Assembly (NCBI GenBank): GCA_946183175.1
Contig: CAMHBH010000068.1
Coordinates: 1 to 11,319, forward strand
Reading direction: 5' to 3'
Length of the DNA stretch: 11,319 nt
Origin: an uncultured Oscillibacter sp.
Lineage (GTDB): Bacteria; Bacillota; Clostridia; Oscillospirales; Oscillospiraceae
Made by a program: the position numbers and the translations under genes. Of this stretch, positions 1 to 5,856 are shown piece after piece (the stretch's first letter is position 1; the number at the start of each line of letters is the position of its first letter). The notes under the pieces are model-generated. The model was not told the DNA's origin and ran no database searches. It saw nothing but the letters and a program-made list of their open reading frames with translations.

Positions 1-828
1 CTGTTGCACATGATTCGCAATATTGGCCGCTTCCAGCCCGACATTATGCTCATGGTGCCGCTGATGATTGAAACCCTCTGCAAGCGCCTGCAGGCCGCCG
101 AGAAGGAAGGCCCCGACGCCGTGCGGGCGGTTACGGGCCCGAACCTGCGGCGGGTGTACGCCGGGGGCGCGCACCTCGACCCGTACTATATTGGCGCTAT
201 GGAGAAGTACGGCATAGAGGTCTACGAGGGCTACGGGATGTCGGAGTGTTCGCCGACTATCAGCTCCAACGGCGAGTTAGGCAACAAGCCCGGCTCCGTG
301 GGGCGTCCGCTGGACAACGTCGAAGTGCGGTTCGTCGACGGAGAGTTACAGGTGCGCGGTTCGTCGGTCATGAAGGGCTACTACAAAATGCCCGTCGAAA
401 CCGCCGAGACCCTCAAAGACGGCTGGCTGCATACCGGAGACCTGGGACATCTGGACGAGGACGGCTTTCTGTTCATCACGGGCCGCCTGAAGAATCTGAT
501 TATCCTGTCGAACGGGGAGAACGTGTCGCCGGAGGAAGTCGAGGGGAATTTCGCGCTGGAACCGCTGGTCGGGGAAATCGTCGTCACGGGCGAGAGCAAC
601 GGCCTGACGGGGCGGATTTTCCCGAACCCGGACTACGTGGAGCAGAACGGCATGGACGCCGACGCCGTACAGGCCGCGTTGCAGACCCTCATCGACGCCT
701 ACAACCGCAAACAGCCGACGTACCGGGCCATTACGAAACTCGTCGTGCGGAAGTACCCGTTCCTCAAGAGCGCGACGCGCAAGATTAAGCGCCCGCTTGC
801 GGAAGTCGACGCCCCCGCCGAGGAGTAA
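1..828 (+). CDS. AMP-forming acyl-CoA/acyl-ACP synthetase, C-terminal part (5' truncated by window)
   Basis: The frame is open from the first base, so the N-terminal part lies outside the window. About 275 residues are visible. They hold the second half of an ANL-superfamily (AMP-binding) enzyme, which activates a carboxylic acid with ATP and transfers it to a thiol. Counting from the second codon, I see the adenylate-contact motif YEGYGMSE (74-81), the TGD motif (144-146) whose Asp holds the ribose, the hinge GRLKNLI (160-166), the NGENVSPEEVE segment (170-180) and a C-terminal ATRKIKR (257-263) whose lysine position fits the catalytic Lys of the small domain. The pattern is closest to long-chain fatty acyl-CoA ligases (FadD/FAA1 type). 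Substrate, and CoA versus ACP as acceptor, cannot be told from this part. It ends with TAA just before a short direct repeat and a probable terminator. Confidence 0.88.
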   Translation: MLHMIRNIGRFQPDIMLMVPLMIETLCKRLQAAEKEGPDAVRAVTGPNLRRVYAGGAHLDPYYIGAMEKYGIEVYEGYGMSECSPTISSNGELGNKPGSVGRPLDNVEVRFVDGELQVRGSSVMKGYYKMPVETAETLKDGWLHTGDLGHLDEDGFLFITGRLKNLIILSNGENVSPEEVEGNFALEPLVGEIVVTGESNGLTGRIFPNPDYVEQNGMDADAVQAALQTLIDAYNRKQPTYRAITKLVVRKYPFLKSATRKIKRPLAEVDAPAEE

Positions 829-849
829 GCGGAAGTCGACGCCCCGCCG
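799..849. repeat. 30-bp-period tandem duplication over the synthetase stop codon
   Basis: A segment of about 21 bases starting GCGGAAGTCGACGCCC occurs at 799-820 and again at 829-849. The copies differ only by one C in a C-run (five versus four). The first copy encodes the last residues of the synthetase. The second lies just after its stop codon. This looks like a recent local duplication or slippage event at the 3' end of the gene. Confidence 0.75.
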
Positions 850-896
850 CGCGAAATTCCGCTTTGCCGCTTCGCGCGTGAATGTCGCAACCATAC

Positions 897-928
897 TGCC
901 GTCTGCCTTCACGACAGGCGGCGCTTTT
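897..928 (+). terminator. probable rho-independent terminator after the acyl synthetase gene
   Basis: Arms 898-905 (GCCGTCTG) and 915-922 (CAGGCGGC) pair over eight positions with one G-T wobble around a nine-base loop, and are followed by TTTT at 925-928. It ends only 13 bases before the likely start codon of the response regulator. Either that gene is reached by read-through or it has an unrecognised promoter overlapping the hairpin. Confidence 0.5.
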
Positions 929-941
929 CCGTTACGGTGAA

Positions 942-1628
942 ATGATGGAAAGTTTACTAGTCGCCGTCTGCGAGGACAACCCCGACGAGTATCAGGAACT
1001 GCTTTCGATTCTGGAATGTTCCGGTATTCCTGTCTCGTGCGAGCGCTTCGCCGACGGTGCCAGCTTCCTCAACGGCTTTTTCCCCGGCAAGTACGACCTC
1101 GTCCTGATGGACGGTCTGGGCGGCGTGGACGCGGTTTCCCGTCTGCGCGAGCGGGATTCCGCGACGCCTGTCGCGTTCATCACGTCGAGCTTAGACCACG
1201 CCATGGACGACTGCCGCTTGCACGTCGCACGGTACCTCCAAAAGCCCCTGCGGGCCGTGGAAGTCGAGGAAGTCTTACGCCTTGCCCTGCGCGAGAAAGC
1301 GAATGAGGCGGGAGTATCCCTGCCGACCGGGCGCGTATCCTTCCGGCAAATCCGCTACGTGGAGCAGTCGAACCACGATTTAATATTCCACCTCACAGGG
1401 GGACGGGAGGCCCGCGCCCGCGAACGCCTTGACCGTATCGAGGGACAGTTCCCCGCGCCGCCGTTCTTCCGTCCGCATAAGAGCTACCTTGTCAACCTCT
1501 ACTACGTGCGCCGCTTAGACCGCGACATGAACGCCTTCGAGATAAGCGGGGGCGGCACGGCGTACATCCGGCGGAGTTCCGTCCGGGAGGCCGCGAAAGC
1601 CCTGCAAAGCGTCGCCCGCGAGACTTGA
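942..1628 (+). CDS. orphan LytTR-family response regulator
   Basis: A 228-residue two-domain regulator. Residues about 5-120 form a receiver: acidic pair E11-D12 in CEDN, phosphoacceptor D57 in VLMDG, conserved T81 in FIT, and K101 in LQKP. Residues about 130-226 form a LytTR DNA-binding domain, recognised by IRYVEQ, the RIEGQF helix, and FFRPHKSYLVNL followed by YVRRL. LytTR regulators (AgrA, LytR, VirR) bind DNA as beta-rich domains and often control surface or virulence genes. No histidine kinase is encoded beside it. The loop after D57 is odd: DGLGGVDAV has no proline and is one residue shorter than the usual D-x-x-MP-x-M-DG. The start is chosen at 942 or 945 (adjacent ATGs) because the receiver begins there and a weak GGTGA (936-940) lies upstream. 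The longer start at 882 would put the terminator hairpin inside the gene. Confidence 0.85.
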   Translation: MMESLLVAVCEDNPDEYQELLSILECSGIPVSCERFADGASFLNGFFPGKYDLVLMDGLGGVDAVSRLRERDSATPVAFITSSLDHAMDDCRLHVARYLQKPLRAVEVEEVLRLALREKANEAGVSLPTGRVSFRQIRYVEQSNHDLIFHLTGGREARARERLDRIEGQFPAPPFFRPHKSYLVNLYYVRRLDRDMNAFEISGGGTAYIRRSSVREAAKALQSVARET

Positions 1629-1678
1629 CGCCTCCGCTCCGCGCGGCGACAAAATGTTCCGTTCCAGCGTCTCGCCGA

Positions 1679-1699
1679 CGCGACTTTCGCGATATTTTT
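1679..1699 (+). terminator. weak candidate terminator after the response regulator
   Basis: CGCGA (1679-1683) and TCGCG (1687-1691) form a five-pair stem with a three-base loop, followed by the T-rich ATATTTTTA. The stem is short, so this is only a candidate. Nothing stronger was seen between 1629 and the promoter at 1721. Confidence 0.3.
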
Positions 1700-1720
1700 A
1701 CTGAATCCGACAGGGAACGG

Positions 1721-1749
1721 TTGACACGGCTGGAAATCCATGATAGGAT
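1721..1749 (+). promoter_or_regulatory. sigma-A-type promoter for the chemoreceptor gene
   Basis: A perfect -35 TTGACA (1721-1726), a 17-base spacer and -10 TAGGAT (1744-1749). Transcription would start near 1756, giving a leader of about 66 nt with a strong AAGGAG (1808-1813) eight bases before the ATG. It does not resemble the sigma-28/sigma-D flagellar promoter often used for chemotaxis genes. Confidence 0.75.
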
Positions 1750-1821
1750 AAAATTCAACGTCCCGCCCTGCGGAGGCGAACACAACGGACAGAAAGTCTG
1801 CTGACACAAGGAGAAATAAAA

Positions 1822-3729
1822 ATGTTGAAGAACATGAAAATCAGCCGCCGGATGATTCTATCCTACATGGTGGTCACGCTCTTCCTTGCAATTCCCGTAT
1901 TCGTCTCGCTGGGGATGCTCTCCAAGGTGGGCGACGCCTTGCAGGAGTTCTACACCACCTCCTACCAGACGGTGCAGAACTCGTGGAAGGGCAAGCGTTC
2001 CCTGGCCGCGTTGCGCGGCGACTTGCTCCAGGCCGCCCTCGACAACGACCCGACCAAGACCAGTTCCTATGTCAGCGAGGCCCGTGTCGAGTTCGAGACC
2101 CTCAACGAGGCCATCAGCGACCTGGAAAATACCTACATGGGCGACAAGTCCAACATCCGGGACTTGAACAACTACGCCAACACCGCAATGCCCATGATTG
2201 AACAGCTCTACCTCTACGCCGCCCAGGGCGACGCGGTGCAGAGCTACGCCTACATGCGCGATAACTACCTCCCTGTCTCCGAGAATATGAGAATCCTGTT
2301 TGATTCCATGGGAGTGGAGGCCGACAACGCCGCGCAGGAAAAGGTGGACGCCGCAAACCGTCTGGCCTCAACCGCCTACGTCATCGTGGTGATTCTGTTC
2401 GTCGTCTCCGCCGGACTGGCTATCGTCCTTTCCATTACCCTCTCCAAGGGCATTACGGGCCCCGCAAGCGAAATGCAGGAAGTCACGCTCGCGGTCTCCC
2501 ACGGCGACTTTACTTCCCACATCGACTACGAGTCCAAGGACGACCTCGGACAGCTCGCCGACAATATGCGCAATATGACCCAGACGTTTAAGGACATCAT
2601 CGAGGACATCGAATATCAGCTTTCCGAAATGGGCAAGGGCAATCTGAACGTCCGTTCCCGCGATATCTCCATGTACGTCGGCTCCTTCTCCCGGATTTCC
2701 GACGCCATGACCCAACTGTCCACCGCCTTCAAGAATATCATCGAGGATATCGAGTACCAGCTTTCCGAGATGGGCGCGGGCAACCTGAACGTCCGTTCCC
2801 GCGACAGCTCCATGTATGTCGGCACCTTCTCCCGGATTTCTGACGCCACGACCGACCTGTCCACTGCCCTGAGCGACACTATCGCCAGAATCGACCAGTC
2901 CGCCGAGCAGGTGAACAACGGCGGCGAGCAGATTTCCTCCAGCGCGCAGGCCCTCGCGCAGGGTGCCACACAGCAGGCCGCGTCCGTGGAGGAGCTGGCC
3001 AACTCCATCGGCGAAATCTCCCGCGCCGTGGAGGAGACCGCCGGACACGCCCAGAGCGCCAAAGAGGACAACTTGCAGTCTCACGAACAGATTGCCGTCT
3101 GCTCCACCTACATGACCGACCTTATGACGGCTATGAAGGACATCGAGGCCAAGTCCGCCGAAATCAGCAAGGTTATCAAGACCATCGAGGATATCGCGTT
3201 CCAGACGAATATTCTCGCCCTGAATGCCGCCGTAGAGGCCGCCCGCGCCGGCTCCGCCGGGAAGGGATTCGCCGTCGTGGCCGACGAGGTGCGCAACCTC
3301 GCCACCAAGTCGCAGGAGGCGTCGAAGTCCACCGCCGCCCTGATTGAGGATACCGTCAAGGCCGTCAACGAGGGTACGCGGCTGTCCGTCGAGACCGACG
3401 AGGCCCTGAAAGAAGTCGTAGCCCGGGCGCAGAAGGTCATGGACGCCGTGACGCAGATTTCCGCCGCCACCGAGGCCCAGTCCCGCGACGTGAATCAGGT
3501 GTCCATCGGAATCGACCAGATTTCCAGCGTAGTGCAGACGAACTCCGCCACCGCGGAGCAGTCCGCCGCCGCGTCCGAGGAGCTGTCCGGACAGGCCAAT
3601 ATGCTGAAAAAGCTGGTGAGCGGCTTTACCCTGCGGCATGAAGGCAGAAGCGAGGCCGACCGCCGCGCGTCCGCCTCCGCCGACTCCGCCCGCGATTACG
3701 ACAGACCCGCACGCAACGGCAAGTATTAA
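1822..3729 (+). CDS. transmembrane methyl-accepting chemotaxis protein with tandem HAMP-like repeats
   Basis: A 635-residue chemoreceptor. Residues about 11-33 form TM1. Residues 34-184 are an extracellular, mostly helical region (four-helix-bundle type by length and pattern). Residues about 185-207 form TM2. A canonical HAMP follows (about 208-255, with ITGP, GDF and DDLGQLADNM). Then two near-identical 47-residue HAMP-like units (256-302 and 303-349) share the core EMGxGNLNV and YVGxFSRISDA. The cytoplasmic signalling domain contains the hairpin tip with IEDIAFQTNILALNAAVEAA (455-474) and GKGFAVVADEVRNLA, which contacts CheA and CheW. It would sense an extracellular ligand and control the CheA kinase. 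The tail (about 604-635) is polar and disordered-looking, and I see no NWxxF-type tether for CheR. No other che gene is in the window. The start is set by a strong SD and an N-terminus leading straight into TM1. Confidence 0.95.
   Translation: MLKNMKISRRMILSYMVVTLFLAIPVFVSLGMLSKVGDALQEFYTTSYQTVQNSWKGKRSLAALRGDLLQAALDNDPTKTSSYVSEARVEFETLNEAISDLENTYMGDKSNIRDLNNYANTAMPMIEQLYLYAAQGDAVQSYAYMRDNYLPVSENMRILFDSMGVEADNAAQEKVDAANRLASTAYVIVVILFVVSAGLAIVLSITLSKGITGPASEMQEVTLAVSHGDFTSHIDYESKDDLGQLADNMRNMTQTFKDIIEDIEYQLSEMGKGNLNVRSRDISMYVGSFSRISDAMTQLSTAFKNIIEDIEYQLSEMGAGNLNVRSRDSSMYVGTFSRISDATTDLSTALSDTIARIDQSAEQVNNGGEQISSSAQALAQGATQQAASVEELANSIGEISRAVEETAGHAQSAKEDNLQSHEQIAVCSTYMTDLMTAMKDIEAKSAEISKVIKTIEDIAFQTNILALNAAVEAARAGSAGKGFAVVADEVRNLATKSQEASKSTAALIEDTVKAVNEGTRLSVETDEALKEVVARAQKVMDAVTQISAATEAQSRDVNQVSIGIDQISSVVQTNSATAEQSAAASEELSGQANMLKKLVSGFTLRHEGRSEADRRASASADSARDYDRPARNGKY
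2587..2868 (+). repeat. 141-bp in-frame tandem duplication (two HAMP-like units) in the chemoreceptor
   Basis: Two adjacent 141-bp units, 2587-2727 and 2728-2868, each encode 47 residues that differ at only a few positions (for example GKGN/GAGN, RDISM/RDSSM, GSFS/GTFS, AMTQL/ATTDL). Many differences between the copies are third-base changes, so the duplication is not brand new and the protein sequence has been kept under selection. Confidence 0.93.
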
Positions 3730-3737
3730 TTCCCGCG

Positions 3738-3769
3738 CCCCGGAGAACTTGCGGGTTCCCCGGGGTTTT
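3738..3769 (+). terminator. terminator of the chemoreceptor gene (copy 1)
   Basis: Arms 3738-3748 (CCCCGGAGAAC) and 3755-3765 (GTTCCCCGGGG) pair over 11 positions with one A-C mismatch and a six-base loop. TTTT follows at 3766-3769. It begins nine bases after the chemoreceptor stop codon. There is no A-run on its left, so it should work only for plus-strand transcripts. Confidence 0.85.
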
Positions 3770-3814
3770 CGTGGCCTGTAAGACTTTTCGCGTTGTCAGA
3801 TTGAATCCCGACGC

Positions 3815-3853
3815 AAAAGCGCCCCGGAGAACCTGCGGGTTCCCCGGGGTTTT
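3815..3853. terminator. bidirectional terminator (copy 2) between convergent genes
   Basis: The same hairpin (arms 3822-3832 and 3839-3849) has TTTT at 3850-3853 on the plus side. Unlike copy 1, it also has AAAA at 3815-3818 on the left, which reads as a U-run for minus-strand transcripts. It can therefore back up copy 1 and also end the ydjI-ydjG-ydjH-like operon. Confidence 0.8.
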
Positions 3854-3879
3854 CGTGGCCTGTAAGGCTTTTCACGTTG

Positions 3880-4689
3880 TCAAAAGCTCCCGCTTCTGCC
3901 GGAATAGCCGCCGCCGCTGTGGTGCGTACTCCCGCCGCCGTCGCTGTCGCTCTTGACTTTGACGCGCGTCTCGGTGGAGTGCGTGTAGCGGTCGGACTTC
4001 GTGCGGATGTTCAGAGTGTGCGGGACAACGTACGCTCCCGCCTCCGTCGCCTCGCTGACGGTATCCATTTGCCCTATGAGAATCAGAGCAATTACCACCG
4101 TGATGACGGCGGGAATGCCCAGCACAGTCACCCATTCCAGCAGTCCCGGCCCGTCGTCGTAATCGTCGTCGGGGTGCTCGTCGCCGTACTCGTCCCAGCC
4201 GAGCGGCTCGCCGTTGGCGGCCTCCGATAACAGGTACTCGCTCCACTCCATGTACTGCTGGAATCCGCCGTACCAGTCATCGTCGCGGAAGCAGTCCAGC
4301 ATATCGCGTTCGAGCAGGTCGCGCCCGTACTCCGTGAACGCCGTGTCGCCGTAGCCGTGGTAGACTAGCGCGTACTTGCGGTTGCTCATGCTCATGAACA
4401 GCAGTTCGCCGTCGTGGTCGTCGCCGAGGCCGAGTTCCGATTCCTCGTAGAACGCGACCGCGCAGTCGTAGACATCGCTGTAGCCGTAGTCTGTAAAGTC
4501 GTCGACCGTCACCAGATACACGCCGAAATCGTAGGTCTGGGCCATGGACAGCGCCTGAGTTTCGAGCGCGCGGGCCTCGGAATCGGAGAGCGTCCCGGCC
4601 TCCTCGAATACGTACGCGCCCTCGAACGCCCAAACCGGTACGCACAGCGTCAGGCAGACGAGCAGAAACAGATAGGAAATACGTCTCAT
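3880..4689 (-). CDS. ydjH: TPM-domain membrane protein, YdjH-like
   Basis: A 269-residue exported membrane protein. Residues 1-21 form a signal peptide (basic MRR, hydrophobic core, cleavage likely after VWA). Residues about 25-155 match a TPM (YgcG/Psb32-type) domain, with the opening VFEEAGTLSDSEARALE, the strand FGVYLVTVDD and the GYGD segment. Residues 165-181 are very acidic. Residues about 187-207 form one membrane helix. The tail is rich in Gly, Ser and His and ends GRSGSF, as is usual for this family. TPM proteins are envelope proteins of poorly known activity. In B. subtilis, YdjH works with YdjG and YdjI in the PspA membrane-stress complex. This is the last gene of its operon, ten bases after the ydjG-like stop. 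The SD GAGGAGG (4695-4701) overlaps that stop codon, so translational coupling is likely. Confidence 0.85.
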   Translation of the reverse strand: MRRISYLFLLVCLTLCVPVWAFEGAYVFEEAGTLSDSEARALETQALSMAQTYDFGVYLVTVDDFTDYGYSDVYDCAVAFYEESELGLGDDHDGELLFMSMSNRKYALVYHGYGDTAFTEYGRDLLERDMLDCFRDDDWYGGFQQYMEWSEYLLSEAANGEPLGWDEYGDEHPDDDYDDGPGLLEWVTVLGIPAVITVVIALILIGQMDTVSEATEAGAYVVPHTLNIRTKSDRYTHSTETRVKVKSDSDGGGSTHHSGGGYSGRSGSF

Positions 4690-4699
4690 GTCGGCCTCC

Positions 4700-5800
4700 T
4701 CACGTACAGAAGAACCAGTAGCAGAAAGCGGCGAGCGGGGCGAAAATCCCGGCGCACGTCAGCCAGAACTTCACCCAGTTGATGGGCAGGTCGCCCACCA
4801 GTTTCCCGCTCTGCGCGTTCATGGCGAACAGGAAATTCTTCCCGGCCCACTTCGTGCTCAACAGCCACACGGGCATGAGCGCGTAATGCACCTTCCCCCG
4901 TATGAGGTTGACGTTTTTCGATTCTAAGGAGCAGGTCGTATAGCCCTTTACCGTGCTTTCCAGCATTTCCACGACGGTGTTGGAGCACCTTTCGTCGGCG
5001 CGGCGGGCGCTCTCCTCGATTGTCACGTCGTAGCGGTCGGCGAGGAACCCCGGCAGGTACGCCGTCGAGAAGGGCTTCAGGCCGTCGTAGTCGAACGGCT
5101 CTATGGAATCCATCATATCGTCGGGCATGCGCTTGGAGGCGTCCACGGGGACGCGCTCGAACTCCACGCTTCCGGCGCGGCGCACGTCATAGTAGCGCGT
5201 CGTCGTGACCTCGTACTCGCCCTCGCGGCGCGAAGTCTCCCGCGTGGCCTGGAAGCTGATATCGGCGTCGGCCTTGCCGTCGAACAGCCAGAACGGGACG
5301 TAGACGCCCTGCACTTCCTCAATGTGATTCTGCCGCGAGAACGCCCTCGGGAGCAGGTACTTCCCCTTGTAATGCTTTTGGAGGGCGTCGACGGCGGCCT
5401 TTTTGTCGAGCTTGAAGGGAATCACGAAGTCCGGCTTGAGGCCTCCGGCGAACTGCCCCGGGATAATCGCGTTATTCCCGCAGTAGGGACAGCTTGTCGC
5501 GGCGGTGGCGGCGTCGCAAATGAGCTCCGCGCCGCACGACGGGCACGAGTACGACTTCATCCCGGCGGCGTCGGGGCCCCACTGGGCCTCCAATTCGGAG
5601 GTGTCCCACGTATCGCCGCCGCCCTTGTCCTTTTGGAACGCCTCCGCCGCCTTGGCGTCGGACTGCTCCACGGTCTTTTCAAACTCCGAAACGTCGTAGC
5701 TGCTCCCGCAGTAGTCGCACTGTAATTTTCCGCTGTCCCCGGCGAACCGCAACGGCCCCCCGCACGCGGGGCATTTGTAGTTGGTAATCTGGGATGGCAC
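4700..5800 (-). CDS. ydjG: double zinc-ribbon, C-terminally anchored membrane protein, YdjG-like
   Basis: A 366-residue protein with two N-terminal zinc ribbons. The first uses C10, C13, C28 and C31 (CPACGG, CDYCGS). The second uses C86, C89, C104 and C107 (CPSCGA, CPYCGN). A low-complexity linker separates them. The middle region (about 110-335) includes the conserved-looking PDFVIPFKLDKKAA and VQGVYVPFWLFDG. A membrane helix near 343-364 ends the protein, so the zinc ribbons should face the cytoplasm. This architecture matches B. subtilis YdjG, a membrane partner of YdjI, YdjH and PspA. GTG at 5798-5800 is chosen as start: the SD AAGGAG (5810-5815) is nine bases away, against only three bases from the in-frame TTG at 5804-5806. 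It lies between the ydjI-like and ydjH-like genes in one operon. Confidence 0.85.
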   Translation of the reverse strand: MPSQITNYKCPACGGPLRFAGDSGKLQCDYCGSSYDVSEFEKTVEQSDAKAAEAFQKDKGGGDTWDTSELEAQWGPDAAGMKSYSCPSCGAELICDAATAATSCPYCGNNAIIPGQFAGGLKPDFVIPFKLDKKAAVDALQKHYKGKYLLPRAFSRQNHIEEVQGVYVPFWLFDGKADADISFQATRETSRREGEYEVTTTRYYDVRRAGSVEFERVPVDASKRMPDDMMDSIEPFDYDGLKPFSTAYLPGFLADRYDVTIEESARRADERCSNTVVEMLESTVKGYTTCSLESKNVNLIRGKVHYALMPVWLLSTKWAGKNFLFAMNAQSGKLVGDLPINWVKFWLTCAGIFAPLAAFCYWFFCT

Positions 5801-5809
5801 GGTCAATCA

Positions 5810-5815
5810 CTCCTT
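5810..5815 (-). promoter_or_regulatory. ribosome binding site deciding the ydjG-like start
   Basis: AAGGAG on the minus strand. It sits nine bases from GTG (5800) and three bases from TTG (5806), which favours GTG as the initiation codon. Confidence 0.7.
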
Positions 5816-5821
5816 CCCACG

Positions 5822-5843
5822 CCCTCCCCGCGCGGGGGAGGGT
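5822..5843 (-). other. strong intercistronic hairpin between ydjI-like and ydjG-like genes
   Basis: CCCTCCCC and GGGGAGGG pair as eight G-C-rich base pairs around a loop of about five bases. On the transcribed minus strand no U-run follows, so it is not a standard terminator. It lies just upstream of the ydjG-like SD. It could stabilise the upstream message end or reduce expression of the two downstream genes. Confidence 0.55.
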
Positions 5844-5856
5844 GAACTTGACGGAA

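Larger units (their letters stand above)
3735..3882. repeat. duplicated 64-bp intergenic element with 84-bp period
   Basis: The 64-base element at 3735-3798 recurs at 3819-3882 with three mismatches. The 20 bases between the copies are unique. Each copy has a GC-rich hairpin followed by TTTT, then a shared tail GTGGCCTGTAAG and CGTTGTCA. The second copy ends exactly at the stop codon (TCA on the plus strand) of the convergent TPM gene. The pair fills the whole gap between the two convergent genes. Confidence 0.92.

Noticed and set aside
1750..1821. c-di-GMP riboswitch upstream of the chemoreceptor gene
   Set aside because: Such riboswitches are common before clostridial chemoreceptor genes, but the leader from the predicted start site is only about 66 nt and lacks the GNRA-tetraloop/receptor layout.
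2368..3639. Long minus-strand open frame opposite the chemoreceptor gene
   Set aside because: It is a Gly/Leu/Val-rich shadow caused by codon bias on the other strand. The plus-strand frame encodes an unmistakable chemoreceptor with conserved motifs.
3735..3882. Could the direct repeats be a CRISPR array or an att site pair?
   Set aside because: There are only two copies, each with a terminator hairpin, no regular spacers, and no cas, integrase or transposase gene nearby.
3771..3956. 61-codon plus-strand frame in the convergent gap
   Set aside because: It is formed by the two repeat copies and the antisense of the TPM gene tail. It has no SD and its composition is repeat-derived.
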